Of a stretch of DNA of 64,000 nt, positions 1 through 13,023 are shown piece after piece. Made by a program: the position numbers and the translations under genes. The stretch spans positions 806,001-870,000 of the forward strand of contig PZJY01000002.1 in the NCBI GenBank assembly GCA_031472005.1, read 5' to 3'. The notes below the pieces were generated by a model. It worked only from the letters and a program-made list of their open reading frames with translations, did no database searches and was not told the origin of the DNA. Position 1 is the first letter of the stretch; the number at the start of each line of letters is the position of its first letter. Origin of the DNA: Tetracladium setigerum. Lineage: Eukaryota > Ascomycota > Leotiomycetes > Helotiales.

Positions 1-3000
1 TTGTGCTCCATTGTCCTCGGCTTGGCCTAGAGATTCGTCCTCAAGAGCTCAGAATGTCGTGCGTTGAGCAGGCTGATCATTGGCTCAACGGAGCCACAAA
101 GTCAAGACGAGTGTCAGCCAAACCGCAGAATCCTTGCCTTTGCTTACCGTTATCCGCACTTGCAGGCGTTGCTTTTCTCAGATCCCACCTTTTCTTTTTC
201 CAAATCTTCCAACGGGCGAAGTTCATCACTGTTCACAAGCTGATGAGATCGTTCTCGCCGGGTAAGGGTTGCATATTCCGCTCACCACCCCTCAACGTCT
301 CAATGCTACTCTTCAAGGTTAAGACGCTCGAGAATGGATATAAAGCCGCTCCAAGCGTCACTTGGTATGTGGTATTTGTGGATCCCTCCATCCATTATCT
401 CCTGCAGTGCGGCTAAAGTCCACACACTGAACCGCCCGCTGAAAAACCTGAGGGTGTTGTGGGTGCTGTCGACGTGGTCCACCGTGGTAGGCTGAAGGCA
501 GATTGTGACAATCCAACCACCTCGGCAAGCTGATAGGCGGGATCTGGAAAATGGCTCCATGCCAGCAATCAAACGACTTCTCTTGCGGAACGAATTCTTT
601 GGCTACTGAGAGAGGGACAGCTGGGAAAGACCTGGGAACTTTCGAATCTGACTTTGATTAAATCTTCCGCAAAAAGACTTTGCGGCCAGCTCAAAAAATT
701 GCCGTAGCTGGTCACTGGTTGAGCGCTTGGAAGTTGAAACAAGCCAGCCACCCACGCCGTCCCAACGAGCCCATCCCTCTCAGCCAGCGACGAGAGGATT
801 GGAGAGGTCTCAGCTGCGATGCACAGCGGCTAGCTACATAGAGTACCATGCAAGTGCTCCGGGGAATGTCTCTGAAAACGAAGCAGGGACCGTGGCAGGG
901 GCCAAAAAAGAAGAAAAAAGGCTTGGGAGCCAAGGGTGGTCTGGAGGCGGTGAACTAACCTGAAATACGTGGGGCACGTATTGCCAATGAATCCGAGGAG
1001 AATCAAATCGTGGTCATATCATTTTCCCAGAATGATCCATTCCATCAAACCAAGAATATGAAGCGTTTGATCTGAAGAGAAATGACTGGAATGGAGATGA
1101 GGCGCTGAATAACGAGGAGATGAGGAAATTACCGAAGCTTCTGTCCTGATATCCATTGGAAAGACCAGACGTCCGTGGACTGTAGATCTGATCCGTGACT
1201 TACCGCGAGGATCATTACTTGCTTCCGCACCTGGAGCACGAGCTAACCATCGGATCCATTTTAGTAGTCCGATGTGTGGAATAATCACATGTTTTGAACG
1301 ACGCTTGGGATAAAATGTTTTAATTCAGAGGCATTGTTATTGTGGGAACCGAAAATTCATGAAGCTAGCCAGCCGCCCAGTGGAATTTACATATCAGTTC
1401 TCAAAATAGTGGCTAGGGCTATCTGTCACCTGAGGTTGACGAACCTGACGCAGGAACAAATATCTTTGTTTTGCTAAAAGCAAGCCCCTGCCGTCTGAGA
1501 TACTCTACTGAAGTTTCCCTTGCTTCTCACTAAAGCCTATTATCGAGGAATCGTGCGGCAAAGGAAGGATGGAGTGTAACCTAACACAATACCACCTCTT
1601 CAGAAAAGCCAATCTTCCGCTTGTGGCAGGTGGAAAAGCCTGGACGGCTGGTTTGATATTGGCGAGAAGTTCTGTTGACGGCCTGCTCTCCTCGTAGTTT
1701 TTGTCATCCAGTCCTGTTCGTCCACGACTCCAGGGCTAGAAACCACCAATCAAGGAGAAATCTAAGACATTTCTGATTGGCAACTGCTGAGAAGTGTGTA
1801 AGACACTCCGATGGGAAGTGAAGGTCACGATACTCCAAGAATGTTTGCTCGAACACAATCAGGCGGCGTGCAAGTGGGGTAGTCAATAACATCAGAGAAC
1901 ATCTCTATCGGCAGAGCGGCTCAAGACACATGATGTCCCTTGAATTCTATCCGCCTTCCTGCCGAGTTCTACCCGCCTTCGGCGTTCGCTGCATGTTTCT
2001 ACCAGCCCATGTTTGTATTGGGTAGCGAACAGTCTCCCACCGCGCAGTACTATTCTGCAACAACCAAAGAATCTAATTTAAACAAGAAATGTTTATTGAT
2101 TGAAGGCCGTCAACGGAATCGATGAAAAAACGCTCGTAACGATCGCTCCGCTGAAGAAAGAGAATGACAAGTCCTACAAGCGCTCCGCAGGCTTGATATA
2201 TATATATATTTCCAACAGTTTAACTGCACCTACAAGGACTCCATCTTGGTCAAGCAAGTCGGAGCAAAACGTAGTTCGGAATACAAAGCGGACTGTACAA
2301 AGTATCCACGTTGACGATTGGCTGCTGTGAGACGGGAAACGATGAGCAGATACTTCTGTGCAAAATCGAGCATGCCGAAGAAGCCCAAGAAAGTTCTTCC
2401 GAGGCGGCAAGGAAGGGAACGATAGCTGCTTCGAGTTTAAAAGATCTTGGGAATCTTGAAATGTGTCAACAGCTGCAAGCAACTCTTCGCTGGAAGAACT
2501 GCAAGATTGGATGTTGAGATTCCCTTAATGGGATGCATGCACGAACTGCTTCGCACTCGCAGAACTCTTAGAATTTCGATCGCGCTTAAATCATTCAAAT
2601 CAAGGCATTGTGCGTCATTTAAACTTTGCAAACCTGCGTCTAAGAGGAAGATCAATATATCACAGCACAGATGATTGCCGCTCCAAACGTAGGATCTTAC
2701 ATACTTGCCTTATGGTAGTGCTCTACTCGTATCCTGCACTCCGGATTCTTGCCACCAAAGGAAGCTTCATCGCAGCAGTCCACATCGGTGCGCTCATCCA
2801 ACGACTTCTGCACAGCGGCAGCCAAACCTCAACAAATCGGGGAAAAGAAGCCTGCGCGTGCGTTTACGTTCCGGCCTTTCCATGCTTGATCGGCTGTGAG
2901 GTTACTGCACTGCACCACGCTCGTTGCCGGAGTACAGTGCCTACTACTGCATTGCAGCTTCGCATGCTTGTCTTCGCCCAAACTACCACTCAGAATTCAC

Positions 3001-4750
3001 AGACGCTCTGTCTAGCATGATGTTCCAGACTCGTGGGTTAGATGTACAATATGGCAAGCTACATGGGAGGATTGTAGACGTTTTTTCTCTTCTCACCGGG
3101 CAAGCACATCGGTTTTCTGGTCATTGGGACAGACTCCAATATTACTCGGCAGTAGGAGTGGAAGGAGAAGGATTGAGCCGCCCGGTAAACAAGCAGGAGG
3201 ATAAGAAGAAAAAAGTCTGCTAGATGTAAACCTAGACATCACTGCGGATACTCTGATTAATCATCCGGCGAAACATCCTAGAAGGGATTGACGAAAATCC
3301 GGAAAATCCTCGCTATCAGCCCCTCATCGGGAGGGCCAACACTACTGCGAATGGTAGTGATCCGCGTTGGCTGGAACCATTTCTCGGCGCCTCTTTGCAT
3401 CTCTCTACCACGAATTGCGAGCTCGCTGTTTCTGGAAAATGGCATGGAAGCCAACATCTGAGACCTCTGACGGACTGTTATCTGTTCCCACGCGGATTCA
3501 CAATCTGTACAATAGACAGACGTGATCGTCAAGTAAACAGGGGCGCATGGGTGTTTTTGCGGGAGAGAAAATGCTGCTTGATCTGATCTTTTGGCAAGTC
3601 GGTAGGATTGTACATTTGCAATCTGCAAACGCTGCGGCAACTCTACGTACCGCACAGTAGTACATGCTGCCGTTTCCTGCAAGAGTCAAGGATATGGGGG
3701 CGTTTCAGCGCATAACCTCTGAACCTTTTTTTCTCTGCTAGTTACTAGTGGGAGGATTGCACCACTAGAGACGCCTAGAGAGAATCACTCTAAATCGAGT
3801 GGATCGGCTTGGAGGTGAGGACGTTCTGTACTGTACACATCCCATACATACAAGACAAGATGAAGCAGCAGGTGAATCGATGGTTGGAGACGTTTGGGAG
3901 GGAGAACATGATGGGCAACAATAACGGGCAACGGGATTAGGTTCATCACAGGCATGAAGCAGTCAATTTGAAATGCGACGTCTTACAAGCTCCTGATGTG
4001 GAAGGAGTCAGTAATAATCTCTGGATTTGTTGATCTTTCAATCTTCAAGACTGATCTGGTCAGTGTACTGTGGCGGTACTGCCGTCGAGTACAGTCCTTC
4101 GTACAGACACTAAAGAGTTAACCATTCAGTATTATTAGATTTCAATAATCTCCCCAGTTCAGTGGCTACTGCAGACCGTACGGAGAGGTATGAGGTATGA
4201 GGTAGCAAGATTTGTGTACGGTTATGGATCGGATGTATCACCGTTTAACGCTCTCAACCAAAGATCGGGTCCAACGCTAGACCAAGGTTCAGACCGGGCT
4301 CTCCGCTATCTACAGTACGATTGCCCCTCCTGTGGTGGTCGGTTATCGTCTCCACAACACCAAGGCAAAAAGTTGTTTTCTGTTTTCTGCGCTCCTCCCG
4401 CTTTACTAATGGAAATGGCACAGTTACGACGGGTAGTTTGCTAGCGTGGGCAAGGGAGACAAGACGATTTGGCACGAGCAGAGGGATCTGTTGAGTTGCC
4501 GTGATTCGGCATGCCGGTCGGTGGTGGTAAGTGGTGGGATGAAGGGTGGAAGAAAACTTCAACAGGTGGCTGGTGGGGGATGATGGATCATGGATGTCGT
4601 CCATAATCCGTAATCGTCAAGTCGTCTCTCAAGCTTTCCGGAGAAGCCCCCGCTTGGTTGTTTATTATTCAACAAGGAACTCTCAGGCCATCATCCACAG
4701 ACACCGCCGCACCAGCCAGACCGTCACCCACCACCACCCTCATTATCAAG
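1..4750. other. Gene-free stretch
   Basis: I see no supportable gene in this stretch. Both strands hold only short open frames (mostly under 140 codons). None has a recognisable domain, a run of plausible spliced exons or protein-like composition, and several begin only at non-ATG codons. There is a short TA-rich run at about 2198-2210. I saw no tRNA-like B-box and no 5S rRNA-like segment by eye, which is not a substitute for a covariance-model search. The stretch may hold distal regulatory DNA of stuA or non-coding transcripts; that is inference only. Confidence 0.5.
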
Positions 4751-5080
4751 GTTTTTGATCTGAATCTTGTCAGCAGCTTTTCAAGCTCTAAATGATCTCG
4801 CCGAGCGTGTGAGAACTTTTAAATTATTATTATCCCGAAGGTATTTTTACGCCTTGACGGAGCTTTTGACGAAGTTTTGGCCGCTCGCTTAGACGCCAGT
4901 AGAGTAAACAAGACTGGTCTAAATGGCTCAAAAGCCTCTTTCTTGTTTCCCTATTGACACACCCCTTGCTGCTGCCCCCATCCCACCTTACCTTATTGTC
5001 CGTCTCCGTCTCCGCCGTCCAGATCCCTACCGGTTTTGCTACAGGGAACGAGCTCCAAGAAAACGGCCGTGGTGTGTGCT

Positions 5081-5113
5081 AGGGATAGGGACTAGGGACT
5101 AGGGACTAGGGAG
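5081..5113. repeat. Short tandem repeat of AGGGACT units
   Basis: The heptamer AGGGACT occurs three to four times head to tail, preceded by a related AGGGAT unit and followed by a G-rich run. It lies upstream of the pyrimidine-rich stuA promoter block. Its length suggests an ordinary microsatellite; a regulatory role is not shown. Confidence 0.6.
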
Positions 5114-6615
5114 GGGAGAGAGGGCTGGTTGAGAGTGGGAAGCGAAAGGTGTGTGTGCGTGGGTGGTGATAGTGCTCCATCTGGATAAGCTGGCGTGGTT
5201 GTGCGCCAATCGCTCGCTGTATTGCTGCTTGGGGTCATGGTCGTGCTGGCCGCCTTCCTTGTCCATTAGAATTTCTGCCCATTTTTGTTTTCCACAGAAT
5301 CCACAATCCAACCTCCAGCACATCTCCACCCACCCTCTCTCACGCACCCCCCCTCGACCACGCTACCTCCCTGGTAACGCGACCACGGCTTGCGCTACGC
5401 TTAGTACGCTACGCCTACTCCTCCTCTCTCTCTTTCTCGCTCCCCAGTCCAGTCTCTCACTTTGTCCGGACTAGGTCACCAAAGTCTCTCTCTCGCTAGT
5501 CTAGTCGTCTTTGCTAGAAAGTTGCTCGACTTGTTAGACTTTGTTCCCCAACCTCCTCCTCTACTACTCCTACTCCTACTCCTCCTCCTCCCTCCCAATC
5601 TGCGACTCTCAACACCCAGATCTCCTCTCCACCTTCTCCCCCTTCTCTCCAACCACCCGACTTCTTCATTTTCTTTGGGTTTGTTGGAAAAGAAAAAGGT
5701 GCCGGGAACGGACCAGCTGATCAGGTCGGTGCGTGGCTCCAGAATCTCTTCCCTCCATTCTCCCCCATCTTCATCTGCTCGGATTGAATACTTCTCATTC
5801 TCTCTGCAGCGCTGACTATTGTACCTGCATTAGAGGAGGAAAGGAAGACATTCACCCTTCAAACGAATCCCTCAAATCTCACCACACCAACAGCATCTTA
5901 ACCAACTCCACGCTTGCCGCTGCCCAATCCTCCCCCACCGCCATACGATTATTCACGATCCTCACGAACTCTTCTGACGACCTTTCCCTCTGCACAACCC
6001 TCGAAGCACGGTTCAGATCTTTCTGCGAAGCCATACTGAAGCACAAGCACACTTGCATCTTCGCGTAACCACTGTTTATCCTGTCGTGGAGCTTCAATCG
6101 CGACTTCAATTGCAGGCTGAATCGTCTTTTAACAAAGTCGCCCTCTTAACGACCTTCCACGATCTACACGTCTTGACTGCTTTCAAGCCTTTTTTTATTG
6201 AGAAATCTAACGAAATCTGCTGAAGCTCATGCATCAACTGTTCCTCACGACCCCAATATAACGGCTTCCAATCGCACTCGTTGTAGAGCACCACCCCATC
6301 CACCAACTGTCGATACTCAGCACTGAATTCTATTATCTCTATCTTTCAACACTGCCACGCTCGCATTCCCCCGCTGCAAGTACGTTCCTGCCAAGAATTG
6401 ACTCTCATTCTCTTGCGCAGCTCCTTCTCTCAGTCGATTGCACTCTGTAGCATTGAGACCTTAGACCTTTTTCGCAGGTCTCCATTGCTCCACCGTCCAA
6501 CTCGGACTTGATCCTCCAAACCGATAAGCTGGATCTTCCGTCGATATCGCAAGTGCAGACCCGGGACACTCAGACGTACCTTATTACAATCACCACGCTG
6601 CCCAACGACCGTTGT

Positions 6616-6735
6616 ATGCGAACGACAGATTACCTTCGCTCGCTCTGCCACAACCACCGCAGGCATACTCCGCGTCCGGCACTACGTCGCCCCGGGTTGG
6701 CTCACTTGCTTCCCTTAGTTCTTCGTCCGTTTTGA
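6616..6735 (+). CDS. Upstream open reading frame in the stuA leader
   Basis: An ATG-initiated frame of 39 codons ends about 185 nt before the stuA start at 6921 and is in a different frame from stuA. Upstream frames that restrict translation are documented for stuA of Aspergillus nidulans, so this is a reasonable regulatory candidate. The peptide is Arg/His/Leu-rich and resembles no domain. If the real stuA protein starts upstream of 6616 through a spliced exon, this frame would simply be a shadow. Confidence 0.35.
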   Translation: MRTTDYLRSLCHNHRRHTPRPALRRPGLAHLLPLVLRPF

Positions 6736-6920
6736 ACAGCAGTGGCTCTTCCCACTCGTCTTTCACGACAGCAACCTCTTCGAACGGACCCAAAACTCCT
6801 TCGCCAACTCTCCCCGCAAACATAGGACTGCCCATTCCACTGGCACAGCCTTCTCCATACAGCAACATCTCGCCATCTGGTACTGCATACTCATACAGTC
6901 AAGAGTCCTACCCTTCCAAC

Positions 6921-8993
6921 ATGAATCACGCTCCACAGGATATGTATTACCCGTCGCACATGTCAGCGGGCCAGCCACCAGCTCCCCAGACAGTCACGTC
7001 TGGCGGTATGGGACATTATCCACAGCATCAACAGCAGCCACCGTTACTGCAACCTGGCCCAGCGCAGTACGCTCCTGCTCCAGGACCATACAGCCAATAT
7101 CCATACTCCAATGGGCTGACCTCACCTCAATCCAATGGCCACCAGGTTCCTGGATCCATGGGATCTCAGTCCAATGTTCTTCCTCTCCCAGCAATGTCCT
7201 CGCAGCCAATGCAAGGGCAAGGTTATGGATCTCAGCAGCAACAACAGGGTTTTGATACCACTGGTCAGGTTGCTCCTGCCGGGATGAAGCCAAGAGTCAC
7301 TGCGACTTTGTGGGAGGACGAAGGTAGCCTGTGTTTCCAAGTTGAAGCAAAGGGTGTGTGTGTCGCAAGACGAGAGGGTAGGCATTTCCAGGTCTTTTGT
7401 TCTCTCATTTTATTGACGAATTTGTAGATAACCACATGATCAATGGCACCAAGCTTCTGAATGTGGCAGGTATGACTAGAGGGAGAAGAGATGGCATTCT
7501 AAAGAGTGAGAAAATGAGACATGTTGTGAAAATTGGACCAATGCACTTGAAGGGAGTTTGGTAAGTAATATTGTCACTCTACAAAACCAGCCCAACTCAC
7601 AAAAACAGGATTCCATTTGAGCGAGCTCTGGACTTTGCCAACAAGGAGAAGATCACGGAATTGCTTTATCCATTGTTTGTACACAACATCGGAGCTTTGT
7701 TGTATCACCCAACAAACCAAAGCCGCACAAATCAAGTCATGGCGGCAGCCGAGCGCCGGAAGCAAGACCAAAATCAAATCAGGAACACTCAAGCTCCTCC
7801 TGGCTTGCCATCCCTTCATCAACACCATCACCATTCGATGAACAGCTCCATCGGTGGACATCTCCCAGGCCCCAGCCCTCAACACTCGATTGCTCCTCAC
7901 CCAAATGCTGGACGACCGGGACTTGATCGTGCACACACCTTCCCAACGCCCCCAACCAGCGCATCAAGTGTGATGGGCAGCATGGGCAGCTCCGACGGCA
8001 ATTTTCAATGGGGTAATCAAGGTAGCATGGGAGGTCAAGGTACGAATCCCTTGTCAATTGACACTGGATTGAGCAACGCTCGCTCGATGCCAACCACTCC
8101 AGCAACAACACCTCCTGGGACCTCGATCCAAAGCATGCAGCAATATCAACAGGGTTCTCAGCCATACGATGCATCTCGCCAGATGTATTCTGCACCTCCA
8201 CCTCAGCAAAACACATACCCCCACTTGCCACTTCAGATCCAAACATGAGGCAGTACTCCCAGTCAAATCCGTACATCAAGAACGAAATGGGTCCTCCTCT
8301 TGCGAGAGCTCCTGGAGCAGAAGCTGATCATCATGATCCCAAGGACTCAAATGGTATGCTTCATCACAACCAAGGCCAAGGGCAAGTGAATCACGGTCAC
8401 GAGGACGAGGCAGACCATGAGCACGATGCAGAGTACACTCATGGCAATCCTTCAAGCTATGATGCCAACCGAGCGCCATACAACTACACAAACGCCCCCC
8501 AGTTGGGTCCCTGAACGGAGAGCACTCGCATCTCTCTCCCGAAATGACTGGATCTCCAAACCATCCTGCCTCTGGGCGGGCCACTCCAAGAACCGCCTCC
8601 GCCCCTCAACCATACTACGCACAACAGCAGCAAGGAGGGTACAACACACCTCCGCGAGTCCAGCAACCACCATCGAGTAATTTGTATAATGTAATGAGTA
8701 GTGAGCGCGGAACTGCGAACGGTGCCAATGGCGATGTTTATGCCTCGCAATCAGATCTCGGTGGACCATTGCCCAACGTCTACGGCAACCAGCAGCCAGT
8801 GATGAACGGGTCACTACCGAGCAACAAACGGGGACGAGATGACGAGGAGGATGCCCGACCTTCCAGCAGAGGACCAGTAGACGGTGGTCTAAAACGCCGC
8901 AAGACACTGACTGCCCGAGAAGGCTCGGTATCCGGCCCATCATACGATCCATCACTGAACCGAGCGCGAACCGCCATCACGCAGCGACGATGA
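6921..8993 (+). CDS. stuA: StuA, APSES-domain transcription factor
   Basis: StuA is a nuclear DNA-binding regulator of development (conidiophore and pseudohyphal morphogenesis). Exons are 6921-7377, 7428-7560 and 7609-8993. The APSES domain begins near residue 121 ([14 protein letters not shown]) and continues across both introns ([35 protein letters not shown], then [21 protein letters not shown]). The N-terminus is Gln/Pro-rich. The C-terminus carries family-typical blocks ([29 protein letters not shown]) and a basic KRGRDDEED...KRRKT nuclear signal. I chose the ATG at 6921 because the first residues match the StuA family start, and it is the first in-frame ATG. The last exon is broken twice, at the C runs 8218-8222 and 8495-8500. 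Adding one C at each restores one frame and a 658-residue protein, normal for StuA. The identity is near certain; the N-terminus is not. Confidence 0.93.
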
Positions 8994-11494
8994 TTTGTTT
9001 TTTGGGGCGTTCAGAGGCCATTTGCCCTTCGTTTCTGCCGGAACAGTCAAGACCGCTCTGTCTCCGAGCCCACTTGCCATATGAATGGCAAGTTTTCCCT
9101 ACCGAACCTGTTCAAAAACCTCCACCACACTCCTTGAGAAAGAAAAACTATTTCCTTAACCCATTCATGATTGTTCTTGTATTCAGCCGGAAGCTCCGCA
9201 TTCGGTGCTATTATTCCACTTCAGATGAACGACGAGTTATGACTTTGATTTTTCGATGATTTGAAATGGGCCTCCTGACGAAGGGCTTTGATCATGGAAC
9301 GAAACGATTTACGCTTTGCGATGATGAGAGGGAGATAATCAAACGATGAAAAACCGACGATCCCAAAAGATACACATGCAAGCGAGCGAAGTGGAGGCAA
9401 AGATGGAAAACGCTTGTTATGATTCCCAGGCGCGTTGGAGAAAGGAACCGAGAAGTCAGAAAAGACGGTCTTGTATTTCTCTCCATCCCATCAAATTTTG
9501 AGAGACAGACAGACAGAGAGAGAGAGAGAGAGAGATGGAAATGTGTTATTTTTGGGAGTTGTTTGTTTTCGTTCATTTTTTTCATTTGCAGTTTTTGCTC
9601 GGACTACTATTTTCCTTTTTACTTGATGACGATGATTATGACTTTTTTTTATGGGTGCCAGCACTTTGCGTGCCGGCTCCTCGCTTCTCCTCTAATCTCT
9701 CTGCTTTGCAAAAACAAACACTTGAAGGTTTTCATCTCATTTTGTGTGTAAACTGGAAAGAAATATGACTTTACGAAACAGAGGATTAAAAGCCTTCTTT
9801 TTTTATCTGGGTGTTTTTGGAAATGAAAAAACCCTGAACTCTCCATTTGCGAAAAAGAATATTACTTCAAATACCTAGCTAGGTTTTTTACCTTGTGGTT
9901 ATTTTTTTAATAGCACTAGGTAATTCAAATGATAGATGTTTGCTTGCTCTCTACCTACAACAAAGTATTATCTACCTAAACTACCTTGCCTTGCCTGCTT
10001 GTAAATTTTAATGAGGACTCTTTCTCTCTCTGTCTCTCTCTTCCGATGTATCGTGAAGTTCACATAATAATACCTTGGCGCTATTTCTCTGCGGCCCATT
10101 CTCCTCGTTGCCTATCTCAAAATTACAATGACAATTTTTTGTTTTGTTTCAGGTCCATCATCGTTCGTCTGTGATTATCACTTCTGTCGTTGGTCGTTAT
10201 CACTTTCTGTCGTCGTCCGTCGTCCATCGTCATTGTACATTTTGTACAATCTGTACATGCAAGCCACAACATGGCTGGGAAGGCTGGCTGCTGCTGGCTG
10301 GGGAGGCTCAAACAAGATTTTTTTTTGGAACCCAGCCCCCTGTCTGCCTGCCTCATGCATTTATTTTTACCTCACATTACCTTCCTGGTCTTCTTCACAA
10401 TCCCAAGATTCCCAAGTGAGTGATTTAAGCGAGAGACAAAACGAGGTTGGGAGGGGGCGAAAAAGGGGAAAATGGAAAGGGGGCTCAGTCAGTCAGGTCG
10501 GTTACCTCCGTAGTCAGCTTGATAATGGAAAATATGGAACATAAACTCAACAATGTGTATGCGCTTTTGCTTTTTCTTCTTCGCCCCCCTTCCAACCCCC
10601 GCCCTCGTGTTTCGATTGATTATCTGGTTTTTTGGATTTCGGTTTCACATATATTGTGTCATCGCGAATATGTAAGGCACAGTACTGTACAGACGAGACA
10701 ATAGAAGGCAAGACAAGGCAAGACAGTTTGGAGCAAGGATAAAAGTTGGTAAGTTATGCAAGGAACATATTTCTTTTCATCTTACTGTAATGTATTAGAT
10801 GTGCATGCATGCATATACTAGGTAGGTATGCATATATACTGTACGAGATGAATCTTCTGCCTTCGCTTCATTCATTGATTTAGTTGAATCAAAATTTACC
10901 TTTTTTTATGTAAACGCGTGTAGGTAGAGATATTTGCTTCTTTTTTTGCGCTTGTAAAATATATTTGCTTCCTTTTGATGATGCTTGTTGCCCGAGACCT
11001 TCGTGCGATTTGGGGGGGCGGTGGTGGGTTTCAGAGTAGGAATAATATAAAGCTTCGAGATTTGATAGTTGATCGTTTGATTCACGAAGAGAATAAATAA
11101 AGGAGCCAGTCAGGAGCAATTATTTTCTGTTGAGAGTAGTGGACGTGCGGCTCTCGTGCAGATATTGATTCATGTAGCGCTTCTTGACGATCTGGTGTTT
11201 TTTTATTGATGAAGTTAATAAGTAAGATGAGAGCAAGTCATCTGGGTGTGTTCATAGAGGTCGTGGTGATCTTTTCTGGGGTGACCGTCATCAAGATATC
11301 GATTGGCGTTTCGTGTTTGAAATAGAAATGCCGTAGTAGATTTGATACGAGATCACGATCCCAATGCCACTGATTCATTGGTAAAATCTATTTGATGAGT
11401 AAAAGCTGCGATAGACGCGCAAAGGGAGAAAAAAAAGATTTCGTTACGTCCGTGATATCCCATTCCGCATAACGCCGTATCGGTCATAGACTTT
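8994..11494. other. Intergenic, AT-rich, no gene seen
   Basis: This is the stretch between the 3' ends of stuA and the dienelactone hydrolase gene, which converge. It contains a GA microsatellite (9501-9535), several T-rich runs, CT-rich stretches near 10020-10045 and direct ATGCATGC/ATGCATAT motifs near 10804-10840. Overlapping short frames around 10128-10544 and 9419-9768 are low-complexity and not supported as genes. Confidence 0.5.
9501..9535. repeat. GA/GACA microsatellite
   Basis: A run of AGAC units followed by about twelve AG dinucleotides lies in the stuA 3' flank. It is an ordinary simple-sequence repeat that is likely length-variable. Confidence 0.85.
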
Positions 11495-12599
11495 TTAGTG
11501 TGCCTTCAAGAAGGCCAACATTTGGTTGAAGGCTTCCTTCTGGGCTGCCTTGATCTTAGCATCTTCGTACTCGCCGACAACTCCAAAGCCGTGGGGTACA
11601 CCAGCGTATGTCTTGAACTCGCTCTCCACGCTCGTCTCCTTCAAAACTTGTTCTCCATGCTCTTTCACGTCATCGGCGAAGAGTTGGTCGTTTTCAACAC
11701 AGACGAAGACTAATGGTGATTTGGTTCCCTCGAAGTCTTCTTTCGTAACCAATGTTGCATGTGCGATTGCTCCAGCCTTGATATATGGCCCTTGGTGGTC
11801 GGTCCTGCTGCCTCCTCATCCTTGGGTGCTGGTTGACCCCATCCTGCAACCTCACTCTTCTCGCCTGCGAGCAGTAAAGTCATACGTCCACCAAAGCAGT
11901 AACCCACAGCGTATATCCCACTGCCATTTGCAACGGCATCCGCAAACTCATCCTTGGCAGCCTCGATCACCTTGTGAAGAATTGGTAGCACTTTCTCGGG
12001 TGTCTGTCTGGCTAGCCACATATCAATTAGGAATGATTTTGCGGTCTCTGCGGCACGCATCTTGATTTGTTCAAGAAACGAAGCGTCTTTCTCTTCTTCG
12101 TAAGTGGCTGATCCTGGCAATGGGTCGTTTGCAAACATATCTGGCATCACAACCAAAAACCCCTCTTTTGCGAAGTGGTCTGCTTGGATCTGATTATTAT
12201 CCGAGTGAAGACCGGTGGCACCAGTCAAGAGGAGGAGGAGTTTCGAGGGAGCGTGTGGATAATTGGCAGGTTTCGAAATGTAGACGTCGACTCCATCAAG
12301 CTGGCTCATCTCCCCAGAGCTTCCTACCCCGAAAGCTAGGATGCATCAGCATTGTGCTGCTGTGTTTCTAGACCGCAGAACTTACGAGTTGGCCGATCAG
12401 TTACACAATGCTCCTATAGAAGATTAGCAATGGTTCCCAGAGTACTGAAGTTGGAATTTACCCCTAGACTTGCGCCGGTTTGAGCAGGCGTATCACCTGG
12501 GAAGAAGCTCCCCTCCGCCGCAGGTGGTGCTTCCTTCTTCGTTGCATCCTCGGCCGCATCGTTCTCGGGAGCTCTTGTTGCAATTTCGGGTTCAGCCAT
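11495..12599 (-). CDS. Dienelactone hydrolase family protein
   Basis: This is an alpha/beta hydrolase of the dienelactone hydrolase family, expected in the cytosol; the substrate cannot be told. Exons on the minus strand are 12599-12462, 12413-12386 and 12323-11495. The family opening HCVTDRP spans the second exon, followed by GVDVYISKPANYPH. The Cys nucleophile sits in GYCFGG, the catalytic Asp in VENDQLF and the His in PHGFG. The N-terminal 45 residues are acidic and Ala-rich and precede the usual family start. The main exon is split between two frames near 11801-11802. One extra base there joins DEEAAG to the downstream GPYIKAGAIAHATLV and gives 331 residues. It faces RPA1 across a 424-nt divergent promoter. 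The family is certain; the exact enzyme activity is unknown. Confidence 0.85.
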
Positions 12600-13023
12600 G
12601 GTTGCTTTTGGTGATGAAGTTTTGGGGATTTTGATTTGATGTGATGAAATCTGTGCAAGTAGATGCTGTTGTTGTTGTTGTTGTTGACGATGATGTTTGA
12701 TGTTGACGTTGGAATGGAGTGAGTGAGTTGCATGCGCTCCTTGTTCCACCAAATGCCTTCCTACCCTTACGTACTACTCGGTGGGGTGATGGAGGGGTCA
12801 CTTGGCGCTACTCCAAGTTACTGTAGATTAGAGCCTCAGGCCACCCACCCACTTTACGCCAAAAATGACTGGCGTTCCGACGCGTCTCCATCGCGACTGA
12901 AATTCTATCCAACAACAACACCATCGCCACATCACCACCGACAAGAAATCTGTGGCATTTCTCTTTCTCTCTCTCTCTCCTCTCTTGAACCCTATCAAAA
13001 CCCCGACAATAACTTGATACAAG
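12600..13023. promoter_or_regulatory. Divergent promoter of the hydrolase gene and RPA1
   Basis: The short stretch lies between two outward-reading start codons. It includes a GTT/CAA trinucleotide run (about 12665-12687) just upstream of the hydrolase start and a CT-rich tract (about 12960-12990) just upstream of the RPA1 start. No specific operator was recognised. Confidence 0.5.

Larger units (their letters stand above)
4751..6920 (+). promoter_or_regulatory. Promoter and long leader region of stuA
   Basis: This gene-free stretch precedes the stuA start codon. It holds a strongly pyrimidine-rich block at about 5290-5660, typical of fungal promoters near transcription starts, and a longer C/T-rich leader down to 6600. 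APSES genes of the StuA type in Aspergillus are known to have long leaders with upstream open frames, and a 39-codon ATG frame is present at 6616-6735. The stuA reading frame itself stays open upstream from 6528 without an ATG and reads as Ser/Pro/Gln-rich protein. A spliced upstream exon or a longer N-terminus therefore cannot be excluded. No exact transcription start can be assigned. Confidence 0.5.

Noticed and set aside
3..3020. Several frames of 60-140 codons in the first 3 kb
   Set aside because: Many start at non-ATG codons, composition is not protein-like and no family is recognised.
8218..8500. Programmed frameshifting as the reason for the StuA frame changes
   Set aside because: The same kind of break occurs in ten or more unrelated genes, always as a lost base in a run; a shared sequencing cause is simpler.
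9419..10704. Cluster of overlapping short frames after stuA
   Set aside because: They are low-complexity, driven by GA/CT and T runs, without ATG in good context or domain.
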